Source: Paracoccaceae bacterium (lineage in GTDB: Bacteria; Pseudomonadota; Alphaproteobacteria; Rhodobacterales; Rhodobacteraceae). From it: a stretch of DNA of 7,764 nt. Of the stretch, positions 1 through 6,864 are shown in pieces. The notes beneath the pieces were generated by a model that was given only the letters and a program-made list of their open reading frames with translations, had not been told where the DNA came from and ran no database searches. The DNA lies in the NCBI GenBank assembly GCA_027080755.1, contig JALWQC010000117.1:1-7764 (forward strand). The letters are read 5' to 3'. The stretch's first letter is position 1, and each line of letters opens with the position of its first letter. A program made the translations under genes and the position numbers.

Positions 1-867
1 GTCGCCGTGAATCCGCGGCGGCTGTTTCATCAGCATGCGCAGGATGGTTACCAGTTCGTCCTTCAGGTCCTTGCGGTGGGTCACGCGGTCCAGCACCCCG
101 TGATCCAGCAGATATTCGGCGCGCTGAAACCCCTCGGGCAGCTTTTCGCGGATGGTCTGTTCGATAACACGCGCCCCGGCAAAGCCGATCAGGGCGTTCG
201 GCTCGGCAATATGGACATCGCCCAGCATCGCGTAAGAGGCCGTAACCCCCCCCGTGGTCGGATGGGTCAGCACGACGATATAGGGCAGGCCGGCCTCTTT
301 CACCATTTCGACGGCGACAGTGGAACGGGGCATCTGCATCAGGGAAAGGATCCCCTCCTGCATGCGCGCGCCACCGGCGGCGGAAAACAGCACCAGCGGC
401 ACCTTCAGTTCAATGGCGCGTTCGGCGGCGGCGATGATGGCATTGCCCACATACATCCCCATAGAGCCACCCATAAAGGAAAAGTCCTGCACGGCGACGA
501 CAACTTTGGTGCGGCCCATTTCCCCCTCGGCCACCAGCATGGCGTCTTTTTCGCCGGTCTTTTTGCGGGCTTCCTTCAGGCGGTCGGGATATTTTTTCTG
601 GTCCTTGAAATCCAGCGGGTCGCTTACCGGTTCGGGGACGTCCACCTCTACAAATACGCCGTTATCGAAGACAGAGGCCATCCGGTCCCGCGCCGAGATC
701 CGCATGTGGTGGCCACAGGACGGACAGGTGTTCAGGGCGTCTTTCAGCTCGCGGTGAAACAGCATGGTGCCGCATTCATCGCATTTGGTCCACAGGTTGT
801 CCGGCGTTTCGCGACGCGAGAACAACGAGTTGATTTTCGGGCGGACGTAGTTGGATATCCAGTTCAT
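1..867 (-). CDS. accD: Acetyl-CoA carboxylase carboxyltransferase subunit beta, 3' end cut by window
   Basis: AccD pairs with AccA in the cytoplasm to move the carboxyl group from carboxybiotin on AccB to acetyl-CoA. This makes malonyl-CoA, the first committed step of fatty acid synthesis. Translating the minus strand from the ATG at 867 gives 289 uninterrupted residues. A four-cysteine zinc ribbon lies near the N-terminus (C29, C32, C48, C51), as in the E. coli protein. The crotonase-like carboxyltransferase core follows, with GGARMQEG at 165-172, TTGGVT at 204-209 and [11 protein letters not shown] around 228-238. Family members run a little over 300 residues, so only a short C-terminal tail is missing beyond the left edge. 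The frame is open to position 1 and no stop is seen. Upstream is a weak AAGG about 11 bases from the ATG. The gene lies 66 bp downstream of the CPBP protease gene on the same strand, so read-through is possible. Identification is secure. Confidence 0.97.
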   Translation of the reverse strand, partial: MNWISNYVRPKINSLFSRRETPDNLWTKCDECGTMLFHRELKDALNTCPSCGHHMRISARDRMASVFDNGVFVEVDVPEPVSDPLDFKDQKKYPDRLKEARKKTGEKDAMLVAEGEMGRTKVVVAVQDFSFMGGSMGMYVGNAIIAAAERAIELKVPLVLFSAAGGARMQEGILSLMQMPRSTVAVEMVKEAGLPYIVVLTHPTTGGVTASYAMLGDVHIAEPNALIGFAGARVIEQTIREKLPEGFQRAEYLLDHGVLDRVTHRKDLKDELVTILRMLMKQPPRIHGD

Positions 868-884
868 GTGGCCGGCTGCCTTTT

Positions 885-915
885 GTTATGTGCTGGGATG
901 GTAATTAATTGGCAA
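885..915 (-). promoter_or_regulatory. Possible weak promoter for accD
   Basis: In the 66-bp gap between the CPBP gene and accD, the minus strand reads TTGCCA (positions 915-910), a 19-base spacer, then CATAAC (890-885). The first box matches the sigma-70 -35 consensus at five of six bases and the second matches the -10 at four of six, but the spacer is longer than usual. It would start transcription roughly 10-15 bases before the accD start codon, which leaves a very short leader. Treat it as a candidate only; transcription from the CPBP promoter is the alternative. Confidence 0.2.
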
Positions 916-933
916 TGCGCCCGATTGCAATGT

Positions 934-1845
934 TCACATGCGTCGGCGGCTGTGGATAACCACGAAAACCCCGTAGAAAAACAGCATAGATACGATGGAA
1001 ATCCACAATTGCACCGCCATTTCCCCGCCATCCAGCCGCATTTCGAAGGTGAACAGGCTTAGCCCGCTCATCTGGCCGTCGATATTCAGGAAAATCGCCA
1101 CCATCAGGTTATTGGCAAAATGCAGCCCCATGCTGGCGGACAGATTGCCCATGCGTGCGGTCAGATCGGCGGCAATCAGCCCCATGACAAAGGCATTGGC
1201 CATGACCATCCATGTGTTTGCACCAAAGATTTCGGGGTTGTAGTGGCCCAGCCCGAACAGGGCTGCGGGCAGGACCATCCAGATCCAGCGGCTCTGGAAC
1301 CGGGCGGCAAGCTGTTGTTGCAGATAGCCGCGAAACAGGACTTCCTCGGCCATGGTTTGCAGGAACAGCACCGGCAGCAGGGGAATCACCCACATGGCCC
1401 AGACGGCCAGCGGCATTTGCTGGTGCACGTCCTCGGTCACCAGTGTGATGATGGCGCTGATGGCCCCGAGTAACAGGAAAATTCCGGCCGATACCGCCCA
1501 CATCGTCCAGTTTATGCGTCGATCCGGCGCGATCAGGGTGAAAAACGGGCGTTTGTGCAAAAACCGCACCACCGGCCAGAGCGCGGGCAGAATCAGCGTC
1601 ACCGCCCCCAGCATTACAAAGGTGGACAGGATGCTGCGTTGCTCGCGGATGCCGGCCATGATGGCGTTTACATCGTCCGGCGCATAGGTTTTCAGGGCGA
1701 AAAACAGGCCCAGAAACAGGCCGATTGCCAGCAGGGCCAGCAGCGCGGCGAACAGAACCAGCCCCAGAAGGGTCCGCCAGATTTCGGCGCGCGGACGGGC
1801 CGGCGCAACGAAAGCGTCAAAGGCGGGGGGGAATTTTGTCGGCAT
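934..1845 (-). CDS. CPBP (Abi/Rce1-like) intramembrane glutamic endopeptidase
   Basis: This is a 303-residue multi-pass membrane protein of the CPBP family, which includes the CAAX protease Rce1. The diagnostic motifs sit in membrane helices: EE at 167-168 with R172 (EExxxR), F197xxxH201, and H242xxxN246. These form the expected glutamate/histidine/asparagine active site. Strong hydrophobic segments lie at about 24-50, 74-96, 113-136, 146-164, 188-200, 212-228, 241-254 and 279-297. The start was placed at the ATG at 1845 because AGGA sits six bases upstream of it; the in-frame ATG at 1866 has no such site, and a longer open frame runs into ilvD. Bacterial relatives are linked to peptide processing, bacteriocin self-immunity or envelope functions, but the substrate here is unknown. 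The gene precedes accD and is divergent from ilvD. A run of seven C near the start codes for two prolines. The family call is firm; the role is not. Confidence 0.9.
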   Translation of the reverse strand: MPTKFPPAFDAFVAPARPRAEIWRTLLGLVLFAALLALLAIGLFLGLFFALKTYAPDDVNAIMAGIREQRSILSTFVMLGAVTLILPALWPVVRFLHKRPFFTLIAPDRRINWTMWAVSAGIFLLLGAISAIITLVTEDVHQQMPLAVWAMWVIPLLPVLFLQTMAEEVLFRGYLQQQLAARFQSRWIWMVLPAALFGLGHYNPEIFGANTWMVMANAFVMGLIAADLTARMGNLSASMGLHFANNLMVAIFLNIDGQMSGLSLFTFEMRLDGGEMAVQLWISIVSMLFFYGVFVVIHSRRRM

Positions 1846-1851
1846 GAAATG

Positions 1852-1855
1852 TCCT
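1852..1855 (-). promoter_or_regulatory. Ribosome binding site deciding the CPBP protease start
   Basis: AGGA on the minus strand ends six bases before the ATG at 1845. It favours this ATG over the in-frame ATG at 1866, which is preceded by GCTGGCGC with no purine-rich core. Confidence 0.6.
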
Positions 1856-1903
1856 GTTGTTGTCATGCGCCAGCGTATCAGGCGATTTTTCCGCTCGCAA
1901 TGC

Positions 1904-1930
1904 TTGAGATTCGGGCGCGTTTTCCATAAT
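1904..1930 (+). promoter_or_regulatory. Candidate sigma-70 promoter for the ilvD group
   Basis: TTGAGA at 1904-1909 and CATAAT at 1925-1930 each match the consensus at five of six bases. The 15-base spacer is short; shifting the -35 one base to CTTGAG gives 16. Transcription would begin near 1937, leaving a leader of about 30 nucleotides before the ilvD ATG. That is too short for an attenuator with a leader peptide rich in branched-chain residues, and none is visible. It is the best match in the 123-bp gap. Confidence 0.45.
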
Positions 1931-1954
1931 GCTTGTTGCAACCCAATAATCCAA
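1926..1954 (-). promoter_or_regulatory. Candidate divergent promoter for the CPBP protease gene
   Basis: Reading the minus strand, TTGGAT (1954-1949) is followed by a 17-base spacer and CATTAT (1931-1926), a four-of-six -10 match. The -10 box occupies nearly the same bases as the -10 of the ilvD promoter on the other strand. The leader to the ATG at 1845 would be about 70 nucleotides. The -35 match is weak, so this is tentative. Confidence 0.3.
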
Positions 1955-1955
1955 C

Positions 1956-1960
1956 AGGAG
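1956..1960 (+). promoter_or_regulatory. Ribosome binding site of ilvD
   Basis: AGGAG lies eight bases before the ATG at 1969. It sets this ATG as the start rather than the in-frame TTG at 1933, which would add twelve residues not expected in the family and has no site of its own. Confidence 0.75.
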
Positions 1961-1968
1961 TCGTGCCG

Positions 1969-3702
1969 ATGAATTCCGGTCCCATTGATAAATCCCGCCT
2001 GCCCAGCCGCCATGTAACCGAAGGGCCGGAACGTGCGCCGCATCGCTCCTATCTATACGCGATGGGCCTGTCCGAGGCGGAAATCCACCAGCCTCTGGTC
2101 GGAGTGGCGACCTGCTGGAACGAGGCCGCGCCCTGCAACATTTCCCTTAACCGTCAGGCGCAATCGGTGAAGATGGGCGTCAAGGCCGCGACCGGCACGC
2201 CGCGCGAATTCACCACCATTACCGTGACCGACGGCATCGCGATGGGCCACGAGGGCATGCGCTCCAGCCTTGTCAGCCGCGAGGCGATTGCCGACAGCGT
2301 GGAACTGACCATGCGCGGGCATTGCTATGACGCGCTGGTCGGGCTGGCGGGCTGTGACAAATCCCTGCCGGGCATGATGATGGCGATGGTGCGTCTGAAC
2401 GTGCCGTCCGTTTTCCTGTACGGCGGATCCATCCTGCCGGGCCGTTTCGAGGGCAAGGATGTCACCGTTCAGGATGTTTTCGAGGCTGTGGGCGAACATC
2501 AGGCCGGCAAGCTGACCTCCGAGGATCTGCACCGTCTGGAAGCGGTGGCCTGTCCCTCGGCCGGGGCCTGTGGCGGGCAGTTTACCGCCAACACGATGGC
2601 CTCTGTTTCCGAGGCGATCGGCCTGGCCCTGTTCCAGTCCGCCGGCGCCCCCGCCCCCTATGAAAGCCGCGACGCCTTTGCCGAGGCCTCGGGCGCAGCG
2701 GTGATGAACCTGATCAAGCTGAATATCCGCGCCCGCGATATCGTCACCCGCGAGGCACTGGAAAACGCGGCCCGCATCGTGGCCTGCACCGGTGGCTCCA
2801 CCAACGCCGGCCTGCACCTGCCCGCCATCGCCCACGAGGCCGGCATCGATTTCACGCTGGAGGACGTCTGCGACATCTTCCGCGAAACCCCCTATTTCGT
2901 CGATCTCAAACCCGGCGGGCAATATGTGGCCAAGGACCTGTTCGACGTTGGCGGGATTCCGGTGGTAATGAAGGAACTGGACAAACGCGGCCTGCTGCAC
3001 CGCAACTGCATGACCGTCAGCGGCCGCACCATCGGCGAAGAGGTCGATCGTGTCACCGGCGAGGCCGACGGCAAGGTGATTTATCCCATCGAGAACCCGA
3101 TCTCGGAAACCGGCGGCGTGGTCGGCCTGAAGGGCAATCTGGCCCCGACCGGCGCGATTGTGAAAGTGGCCGGCATGACACCGGACCAGCTGGTCTTTAC
3201 CGGCCCCGCGCGTGTCTTTGAATGCGAAGAAGACGCCTTTGCCGCCGTGCAGAACCGCACCTACAAGGAAGGCGACGTTCTGGTCATCCGCAACGAAGGC
3301 CCCGCAGGCGGCCCGGGGATGCGCGAAATGCTGGCGACCACGGCGGCGCTGTCCGGTCAGGGCATGGGCAAGAAGGTGGCGCTGATCACCGACGGACGTT
3401 TTTCCGGCGCCACCCGCGGCTTCTGTGTCGGCCATGTCGGCCCCGAGGCCGCCCACGGCGGCCCGATTGCGCTGGTCAAGGACGGGGACATGATCACGCT
3501 GAACGCGGAAACCGGCGAGATCTCGGTGGATGTTTCCGACGAGGAAATGGCCAAACGCAAGGCAGAATGGAAAGGCCCGCGTGAAACCATCTATGCCAAC
3601 GGGGCGTTGTGGAAATACGCCCAGCAGGTTGGCGCAACCCATCTGGGCGCGGTGACGCACCCCGGGGCCAAGGCGGAAAAGCATGTCTATATGGACCTTT
3701 AA
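1969..3702 (+). CDS. ilvD: Dihydroxy-acid dehydratase
   Basis: This enzyme dehydrates 2,3-dihydroxy-isovalerate and 2,3-dihydroxy-3-methylvalerate to the 2-keto acids, the third common step of valine, leucine and isoleucine synthesis, in the cytoplasm. The frame gives 577 residues, within the usual range for the IlvD/Edd family. Iron-sulfur ligands are expected at C49 ([13 protein letters not shown]), C129 ([11 protein letters not shown]) and C201 (SAGACGGQF). The magnesium-binding acidic region is [11 protein letters not shown] around 87-97, and K131 right after CD is the lysine usually carbamylated. S479 in [10 protein letters not shown] is the expected catalytic serine. The overall pattern resembles the plant/mycobacterial type with a [2Fe-2S] cluster, although cluster type cannot be proved from sequence. 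A good ribosome binding site fixes the start. The next gene begins inside the last codons. Sugar-acid dehydratases (Edd and relatives) are paralogues, but the motifs here fit true IlvD better. Confidence 0.96.
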   Translation: MNSGPIDKSRLPSRHVTEGPERAPHRSYLYAMGLSEAEIHQPLVGVATCWNEAAPCNISLNRQAQSVKMGVKAATGTPREFTTITVTDGIAMGHEGMRSSLVSREAIADSVELTMRGHCYDALVGLAGCDKSLPGMMMAMVRLNVPSVFLYGGSILPGRFEGKDVTVQDVFEAVGEHQAGKLTSEDLHRLEAVACPSAGACGGQFTANTMASVSEAIGLALFQSAGAPAPYESRDAFAEASGAAVMNLIKLNIRARDIVTREALENAARIVACTGGSTNAGLHLPAIAHEAGIDFTLEDVCDIFRETPYFVDLKPGGQYVAKDLFDVGGIPVVMKELDKRGLLHRNCMTVSGRTIGEEVDRVTGEADGKVIYPIENPISETGGVVGLKGNLAPTGAIVKVAGMTPDQLVFTGPARVFECEEDAFAAVQNRTYKEGDVLVIRNEGPAGGPGMREMLATTAALSGQGMGKKVALITDGRFSGATRGFCVGHVGPEAAHGGPIALVKDGDMITLNAETGEISVDVSDEEMAKRKAEWKGPRETIYANGALWKYAQQVGATHLGAVTHPGAKAEKHVYMDL

Positions 3703-4351
3703 ACGCATACGGCACTGGGCGGCGCTGGGCGCGCTGTCGGTTCTGGTCCTCGGCTGCACGGGCGCGCCTGTGGCGGACGGGGGGCTGGGGCCGACGCCCA
3801 TTCCGCAATCGGTGGTGGTAACAGCGGGGGAAACGCCCGTAACCATCGCCGCCCCGCCGGGGTTCTGTGTGGATCGCGCCACGATCGATGAAAACCCGCG
3901 CGGGGTGTTCATGTTCCTGAGCGACTGCCAAAGGAACGAAAGCACCGGCCGCATGGCTCGCACCCCGCTTTCGGCCATCCTGACCGCCAGCATATCCCCG
4001 ACAGGGCTGGCCGGTTCGCAGGACGGCATGAAACCGGCGCTGAAGGCGCTGGGGGAATTTCTGGCCTCGCCCGTGGGGGTGTTTTCCATGGGCAAAAGCA
4101 ATCAGGACGGTGCGGTGAAGATCCTGACGGCCAAGCAATCCGATGTCGCGCTGTATATTCTGTTGCAGGACAGCGCCTATCGCGATCCGGCCGGGGCCTC
4201 CAGCCGGTACTGGCGCGCCTTTACCGAAATAAACGGCCATCTGGTTTCCCTGTCCGTGACCGGCTATGCCCGCAACGACAAGGAAGAAAAACGCGCCCTG
4301 CGCATTATCCGGGCCTTCATGCAGGCCACGCTCGACGCCAACAAGGGCTAG
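3683..4351 (+). CDS. Putative lipoprotein of unknown function, coupled to ilvD
   Basis: The protein is 222 residues long. A positive N-terminus (KRIRH) is followed by a hydrophobic stretch at about 12-24 and a clear lipobox LVLGC, with C25 as the lipidated cysteine, so it should be an exported lipoprotein. After a Gly/Pro-rich linker to about 43, the domain begins with a beta-strand-like run ending in PPGFCVD (C62) and a second conserved-looking cysteine in LSDC (C82). These could form a disulfide. The C-terminal half is mixed, with a likely amphipathic helix at about 199-218. I do not recognise a family with a known function. The ATG at 3683 lies inside ilvD and overlaps it by 20 bp, with a purine-rich AGGCGGA upstream; this implies translational coupling. 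The next gene starts 3 bp after its stop. The ilvD context does not reveal its job, and an envelope role is only inferred from the signal. Confidence 0.85.
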   Translation: MSIWTFKRIRHWAALGALSVLVLGCTGAPVADGGLGPTPIPQSVVVTAGETPVTIAAPPGFCVDRATIDENPRGVFMFLSDCQRNESTGRMARTPLSAILTASISPTGLAGSQDGMKPALKALGEFLASPVGVFSMGKSNQDGAVKILTAKQSDVALYILLQDSAYRDPAGASSRYWRAFTEINGHLVSLSVTGYARNDKEEKRALRIIRAFMQATLDANKG

Positions 4352-4354
4352 CCG

Positions 4355-4966
4355 ATGGGGCTGTTTTCACGCAAGAAACCGCAGCGCCGGCCCGAACGGC
4401 GCATCCGCGTGCCCGAGGGGTTTGAGCTGCCGGCGAAAACGCAGTGGGGGTATACGCCCGCGTTGCTGGATACCTCTGTTATCGGGGATCTGAGCGGCAA
4501 GATCCTGACCGGAACCGAGCTGGCGCCGCGGGTGTCCCTGCATCATGACGCGGCAGGGGCGGATATGACCATCCGCCGCCCCGAAGGCCTGCAAAACGGG
4601 CTGGAGGTTGCCTTCAACAGCTTTGACGGCTCTTTCTGCTCGCTGGCGTTCGGTCTGCCGGATCACGGGGTGCGCGGGCTGGGGCGGAACCACCTGTTGC
4701 GGCTGTCGCTGCATGCGCAATCCGCGGCCCCCTTCAAGGCCTATGCCCGGCTTAATCTGGTCTACGGCCCCAATTCGGAACAGATCACCCGCATGATCGA
4801 CATCGGCGCCGGTGACAGCTTTGCCGAGTTCGACATCTTCTATTCCCGTTTTGACCCGCAGCGGGCTTCGGATGCGTGGATAGACCTGATCTTCAACGAT
4901 CCCGAAGGGCGGGCCGTGACCCTGTCGGATGTGGTTATCCTGCGGCGGGTTCGTGCGTCGCTGTAA
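4355..4966 (+). CDS. Uncharacterised protein, possibly DUF6478-like, beta-rich
   Basis: The 203-residue protein has no signal peptide and no membrane segment, so it is probably cytoplasmic. The first 18 residues are very basic (RKKPQRRPERRIR), which could bind nucleic acid or a negatively charged membrane surface. The rest alternates hydrophobic and polar residues in a pattern typical of beta strands. The final part (WIDLIFNDPEGRAV, then LSDVVILRR) resembles the last strands of a jelly-roll or carbohydrate-binding beta-sandwich. That fold reading is inference from pattern only. From memory it resembles a family found in Rhodobacteraceae and listed as DUF6478, but I could not check. The start is set by AAGGG at 4343-4347, inside the end of the preceding gene, with only 3 bp between the two genes. 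It is the last gene of the ilvD group; the downstream gene has its own likely promoter. Confidence 0.85.
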   Translation: MGLFSRKKPQRRPERRIRVPEGFELPAKTQWGYTPALLDTSVIGDLSGKILTGTELAPRVSLHHDAAGADMTIRRPEGLQNGLEVAFNSFDGSFCSLAFGLPDHGVRGLGRNHLLRLSLHAQSAAPFKAYARLNLVYGPNSEQITRMIDIGAGDSFAEFDIFYSRFDPQRASDAWIDLIFNDPEGRAVTLSDVVILRRVRASL

Positions 4967-4974
4967 CCTTGGGC

Positions 4975-5003
4975 TTGCACGCGGGATTCCAAGCGACTAG
5001 CCT
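4975..5003 (+). promoter_or_regulatory. Candidate promoter of the lytic transglycosylase gene
   Basis: TTGCAC at 4975-4980 and TAGCCT at 4998-5003 are separated by 17 bases. The boxes are only partial consensus matches, but their layout is typical of GC-rich alphaproteobacterial housekeeping promoters. Transcription would start near 5010, about 25 bases before the ATG at 5035. It lies in the 68-bp gap after the ilvD group, where I see no convincing terminator. Confidence 0.4.
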
Positions 5004-5034
5004 TGCGCAAAACCATTTACCCGAAGGTCCTGTT

Positions 5035-6219
5035 ATGAAAAACCTGTTTGGCGGCGCGCTCGCGTTTCTTGTTCTGGCAACCACCAGTGCCACGGCGCAA
5101 AGCGTGCCCTGTGGCGGCGATTTCAACCGCTTCATGCAGGGCGTCCGCGCCGAGGCCCTGTCCAAAGGCTATGACAGCCGCGCGGTAGAGGCTGTCGTCC
5201 GCTCTGCCCGGCAGGATCCCAAGGTGCTGTCGCGGGACCGCGCACAAGGGGTTTTCAAACAGACCTTTCTGGAATTTTCCAAACGCTCCGTCAGCAGCTA
5301 TCGCATGACGCACGGCGCGAAAAATATGGAACGCTATCGCGCGGCCTTTGATCGGGCGCAGCGCGAATTCGGTGTCCCGCCCGAGGTGATAACCGCCTTC
5401 TGGGCGCTGGAAACCGACTACGGGGCGGTGCAGGGGGATTTCAACACGGTGAACGCGCTGGCCACCCTGTCGCATGACTGCCGCCGCCCGCAACTGTTCC
5501 GTCCGCAATTGCTGGCTACGATCGGTATGACGCAAAACGGCGACATGGACCCGGCGACAATGACCGGCGCCTGGGCCGGCGAAATCGGCATGGTGCAGAT
5601 GCTGCCGGCCGATATTCTGGCCAAGGGTGTGGACGGGGACGGGGACGGCCATGTGCGCCTGAAAACCAGCGCGCCGGATGCGATCCTGACGGCGGCGAAC
5701 CTGATCCGCTCCATGGGCTGGCACGCTGGCGAGCCCTGGCTGGTAGAGGTCACGGCCCCCGCCAACACCCCGTGGGAAAAATCGGGACTTGGCACGAAAC
5801 TGCGCGCGGACCAGTGGCAGGCGCTGGGCTTGCGGGCGCGTAACGGCAATATGCCGGGGGGGGGGATGCAGGCCTCGCTTCTGTTGCCGCAGGGGCGCAA
5901 GGGGCCGAAGTTTCTGGCCTTTCGCAACTACGACGTCTATCTGGAATGGAACCAGTCCTTCGTCTATTCCACCACCGCCGCCTATCTGGCGACCCGTCTG
6001 GGCGGGGCGAAACGTTATGATGCCGGCACGCCGGACGCGGGCCTGAACGACGCGCAAATGAAACAGTTGCAGCAGAAACTGGCGGCGCGGGGCTATGATG
6101 TCGGCAAGATCGACGGCATTCTGGGCGGCAAAACCCGCGACGCCGTCCAGGCCGAGCAACGCCGCCTGGGCCTGCCCGCGGATGCCTGGCCGACACCCGC
6201 GTTGTTGTCCAGACTTTAG
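5035..6219 (+). CDS. MltB-like lytic murein transglycosylase with peptidoglycan-binding domain
   Basis: This periplasmic enzyme should cleave the MurNAc-GlcNAc bond of peptidoglycan without water, leaving 1,6-anhydro-MurNAc ends. The 394-residue product starts with a signal peptide (about 1-22, cleavage near ATA-Q). A soluble product is likely because no lipobox is present. The SLT_2/MltB-type catalytic domain spans about 26-325, with the catalytic glutamate E126 in ALETDYG and the family motif GEIGMVQMLP around 182-191. An aspartate-rich loop at 200-207 (DGDGDGHV) resembles the EF-hand calcium site of E. coli Slt35/MltB. A PG_binding_1-type domain covers about 337-393 (LQQKLAARGYDVGKIDG). 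The start was chosen for its signal peptide and the AAGG seven bases upstream; the frame stays open upstream into the previous gene but makes no sense as protein. A run of ten G at 5856-5865 codes for three glycines. The next gene converges 10 bp away. Confidence 0.93.
   Translation: MKNLFGGALAFLVLATTSATAQSVPCGGDFNRFMQGVRAEALSKGYDSRAVEAVVRSARQDPKVLSRDRAQGVFKQTFLEFSKRSVSSYRMTHGAKNMERYRAAFDRAQREFGVPPEVITAFWALETDYGAVQGDFNTVNALATLSHDCRRPQLFRPQLLATIGMTQNGDMDPATMTGAWAGEIGMVQMLPADILAKGVDGDGDGHVRLKTSAPDAILTAANLIRSMGWHAGEPWLVEVTAPANTPWEKSGLGTKLRADQWQALGLRARNGNMPGGGMQASLLLPQGRKGPKFLAFRNYDVYLEWNQSFVYSTTAAYLATRLGGAKRYDAGTPDAGLNDAQMKQLQQKLAARGYDVGKIDGILGGKTRDAVQAEQRRLGLPADAWPTPALLSRL
5856..5865 (+). repeat. 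Ten-base G homopolymer inside the transglycosylase gene
   Basis: Ten consecutive G residues cover the last base of a proline codon and three GGG codons (P274-G277). It is the longest mononucleotide run in the window. Gain or loss of one base would shift the frame well after the catalytic glutamate but before the end of the catalytic domain and the peptidoglycan-binding domain. Confidence 0.9.
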
Positions 6220-6229
6220 GGTCAGGCCC

Positions 6230-6760
6230 CTAGTTCGGCATCACCGCGTATTTCACCTTTTCGGCTTCCCACAGGCTGATGTTGTATTGCAGCTCGTGGA
6301 TCCGGCCCAGATAGAATTGCCGGATCTCCGGCGAAAGGGAACCGTCGTCACTGGCCAGCGCCTCTATGTAGGTGTTCATTTCATCGCGCGCTTCGACGAT
6401 CATCTGGTCCAGCTCGTAATAGCGCAGCCCGTAGAAATTCGCCAGTTTCAGCGCATCCACATCCGTGCGGCAAACGGGGTTCAGCTCGTCCCCGCTGCGG
6501 CCCAGCTGATAGGCGTTCGGGCGGGTGCAATACTGTTTCAGGCCCTGTTCGCGACCGGCCAGCCAGGCGTTCACATCCGGCGTAATCCCGTATTCCCCGC
6601 AGGCGTCGCGGTGCTGGTTGATATAGCTTTCCGAGCGCCCCTCGACTCCGTCGTTATACCCGATAGAGGACCAGTCCCCCGTTTCGCACTGTTCTTGCGT
6701 CAGGCTGGCGCAGGCTGCCAACAGAACCACAGGGGCAAGGGCAAAGAGTTTGTTCAACAT
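6230..6760 (-). CDS. DUF2799-like lipoprotein
   Basis: The 176-residue protein has a short signal sequence and a canonical lipobox LAAC with C17 lipidated, so it should be membrane-anchored in the periplasm or outer membrane. The region 30-98 matches the spacing of the DUF2799 family: W30, YNDGVEGR at 35-42, H50, C54, PD at 61-62, GREQGLKQYC at 69-78, and C97. The C-terminal part (about 105-168) is probably helical and rich in charged residues, with possible coiled-coil character. The function of DUF2799 is unknown. The ATG at 6760 is preferred over the adjacent in-frame GTG at 6763 because AAGGA lies seven bases before it. The gene converges with the transglycosylase gene (10 bp apart) and diverges from the PAP2 gene, so it appears to be transcribed alone. 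The family match is by eye, with good but not complete certainty. Confidence 0.85.
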   Translation of the reverse strand: MLNKLFALAPVVLLAACASLTQEQCETGDWSSIGYNDGVEGRSESYINQHRDACGEYGITPDVNAWLAGREQGLKQYCTRPNAYQLGRSGDELNPVCRTDVDALKLANFYGLRYYELDQMIVEARDEMNTYIEALASDDGSLSPEIRQFYLGRIHELQYNISLWEAEKVKYAVMPN

Positions 6761-6767
6761 CACGAAA

Positions 6768-6772
6768 TCCTT
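6768..6772 (-). promoter_or_regulatory. Ribosome binding site of the DUF2799-like lipoprotein gene
   Basis: AAGGA on the minus strand is seven bases before the ATG at 6760 and only four before the GTG at 6763, so the ATG is the better start. Confidence 0.6.
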
Positions 6773-6793
6773 TATCTAGTGTCGCCAATAGCA

Positions 6794-6823
6794 TATATCA
6801 GGCGCCACGCGCTGGGTAGACAA
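6794..6823 (-). promoter_or_regulatory. Candidate promoter of the DUF2799-like lipoprotein gene
   Basis: On the minus strand TTGTCT (6823-6818) is followed by 18 bases and GATATA (6799-6794). This AT-rich patch stands out in a GC-rich gap. Transcription would begin near 6787, about 27 bases before the ATG. The rest of the 104-bp divergent gap (6761-6864) must also hold the promoter of the PAP2 gene, but I could not place one with any confidence. Confidence 0.3.
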
Positions 6824-6864
6824 AATGCAGGACCGGCAAACAATCGCCAATCACGAGGCCCCCG

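Noticed and set aside
7..1062. A 351-codon open frame on the plus strand across accD
   Set aside because: It is antisense to accD, which is identified by a full set of motifs, and it runs on into the end of the CPBP gene. Composition is typical of an antisense shadow.
1933..1968. TTG start giving a 12-residue longer IlvD
   Set aside because: It lacks a ribosome binding site and the added residues do not fit the family, while AGGAG sits at proper distance from the ATG at 1969.
1937..1968. Attenuator or riboswitch in front of ilvD
   Set aside because: The predicted leader is about 30 nucleotides, with no leader peptide rich in Ile/Leu/Val, no paired hairpins and no T run.
2053..4101. A 682-codon open frame on the minus strand opposite ilvD and the lipoprotein gene
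   Set aside because: It mirrors ilvD codons, as expected where GC-rich third positions remove stops from the opposite strand. Its protein is His/Gln/Gly-rich with no recognisable domain, it spans two real genes, and ilvD on the other strand is certain.
4876..5034. Upstream extension of the transglycosylase frame into the preceding gene
   Set aside because: The extension would bury the signal peptide and read the neighbouring gene out of frame. The ATG at 5035 has a ribosome binding site and a normal export signal.
5017..6159. A 380-codon open frame on the minus strand opposite the transglycosylase gene
   Set aside because: It lies over the clear signal peptide, catalytic motifs and binding domain on the plus strand and has no domain or start signal of its own.
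6217..6232. Inverted repeat TAGGG/CCCTA across the two convergent stop codons, as a possible bidirectional terminator
   Set aside because: The stem is only five pairs with a six-base loop and no T run on either side. Two facing TAG stops give part of the symmetry by themselves.
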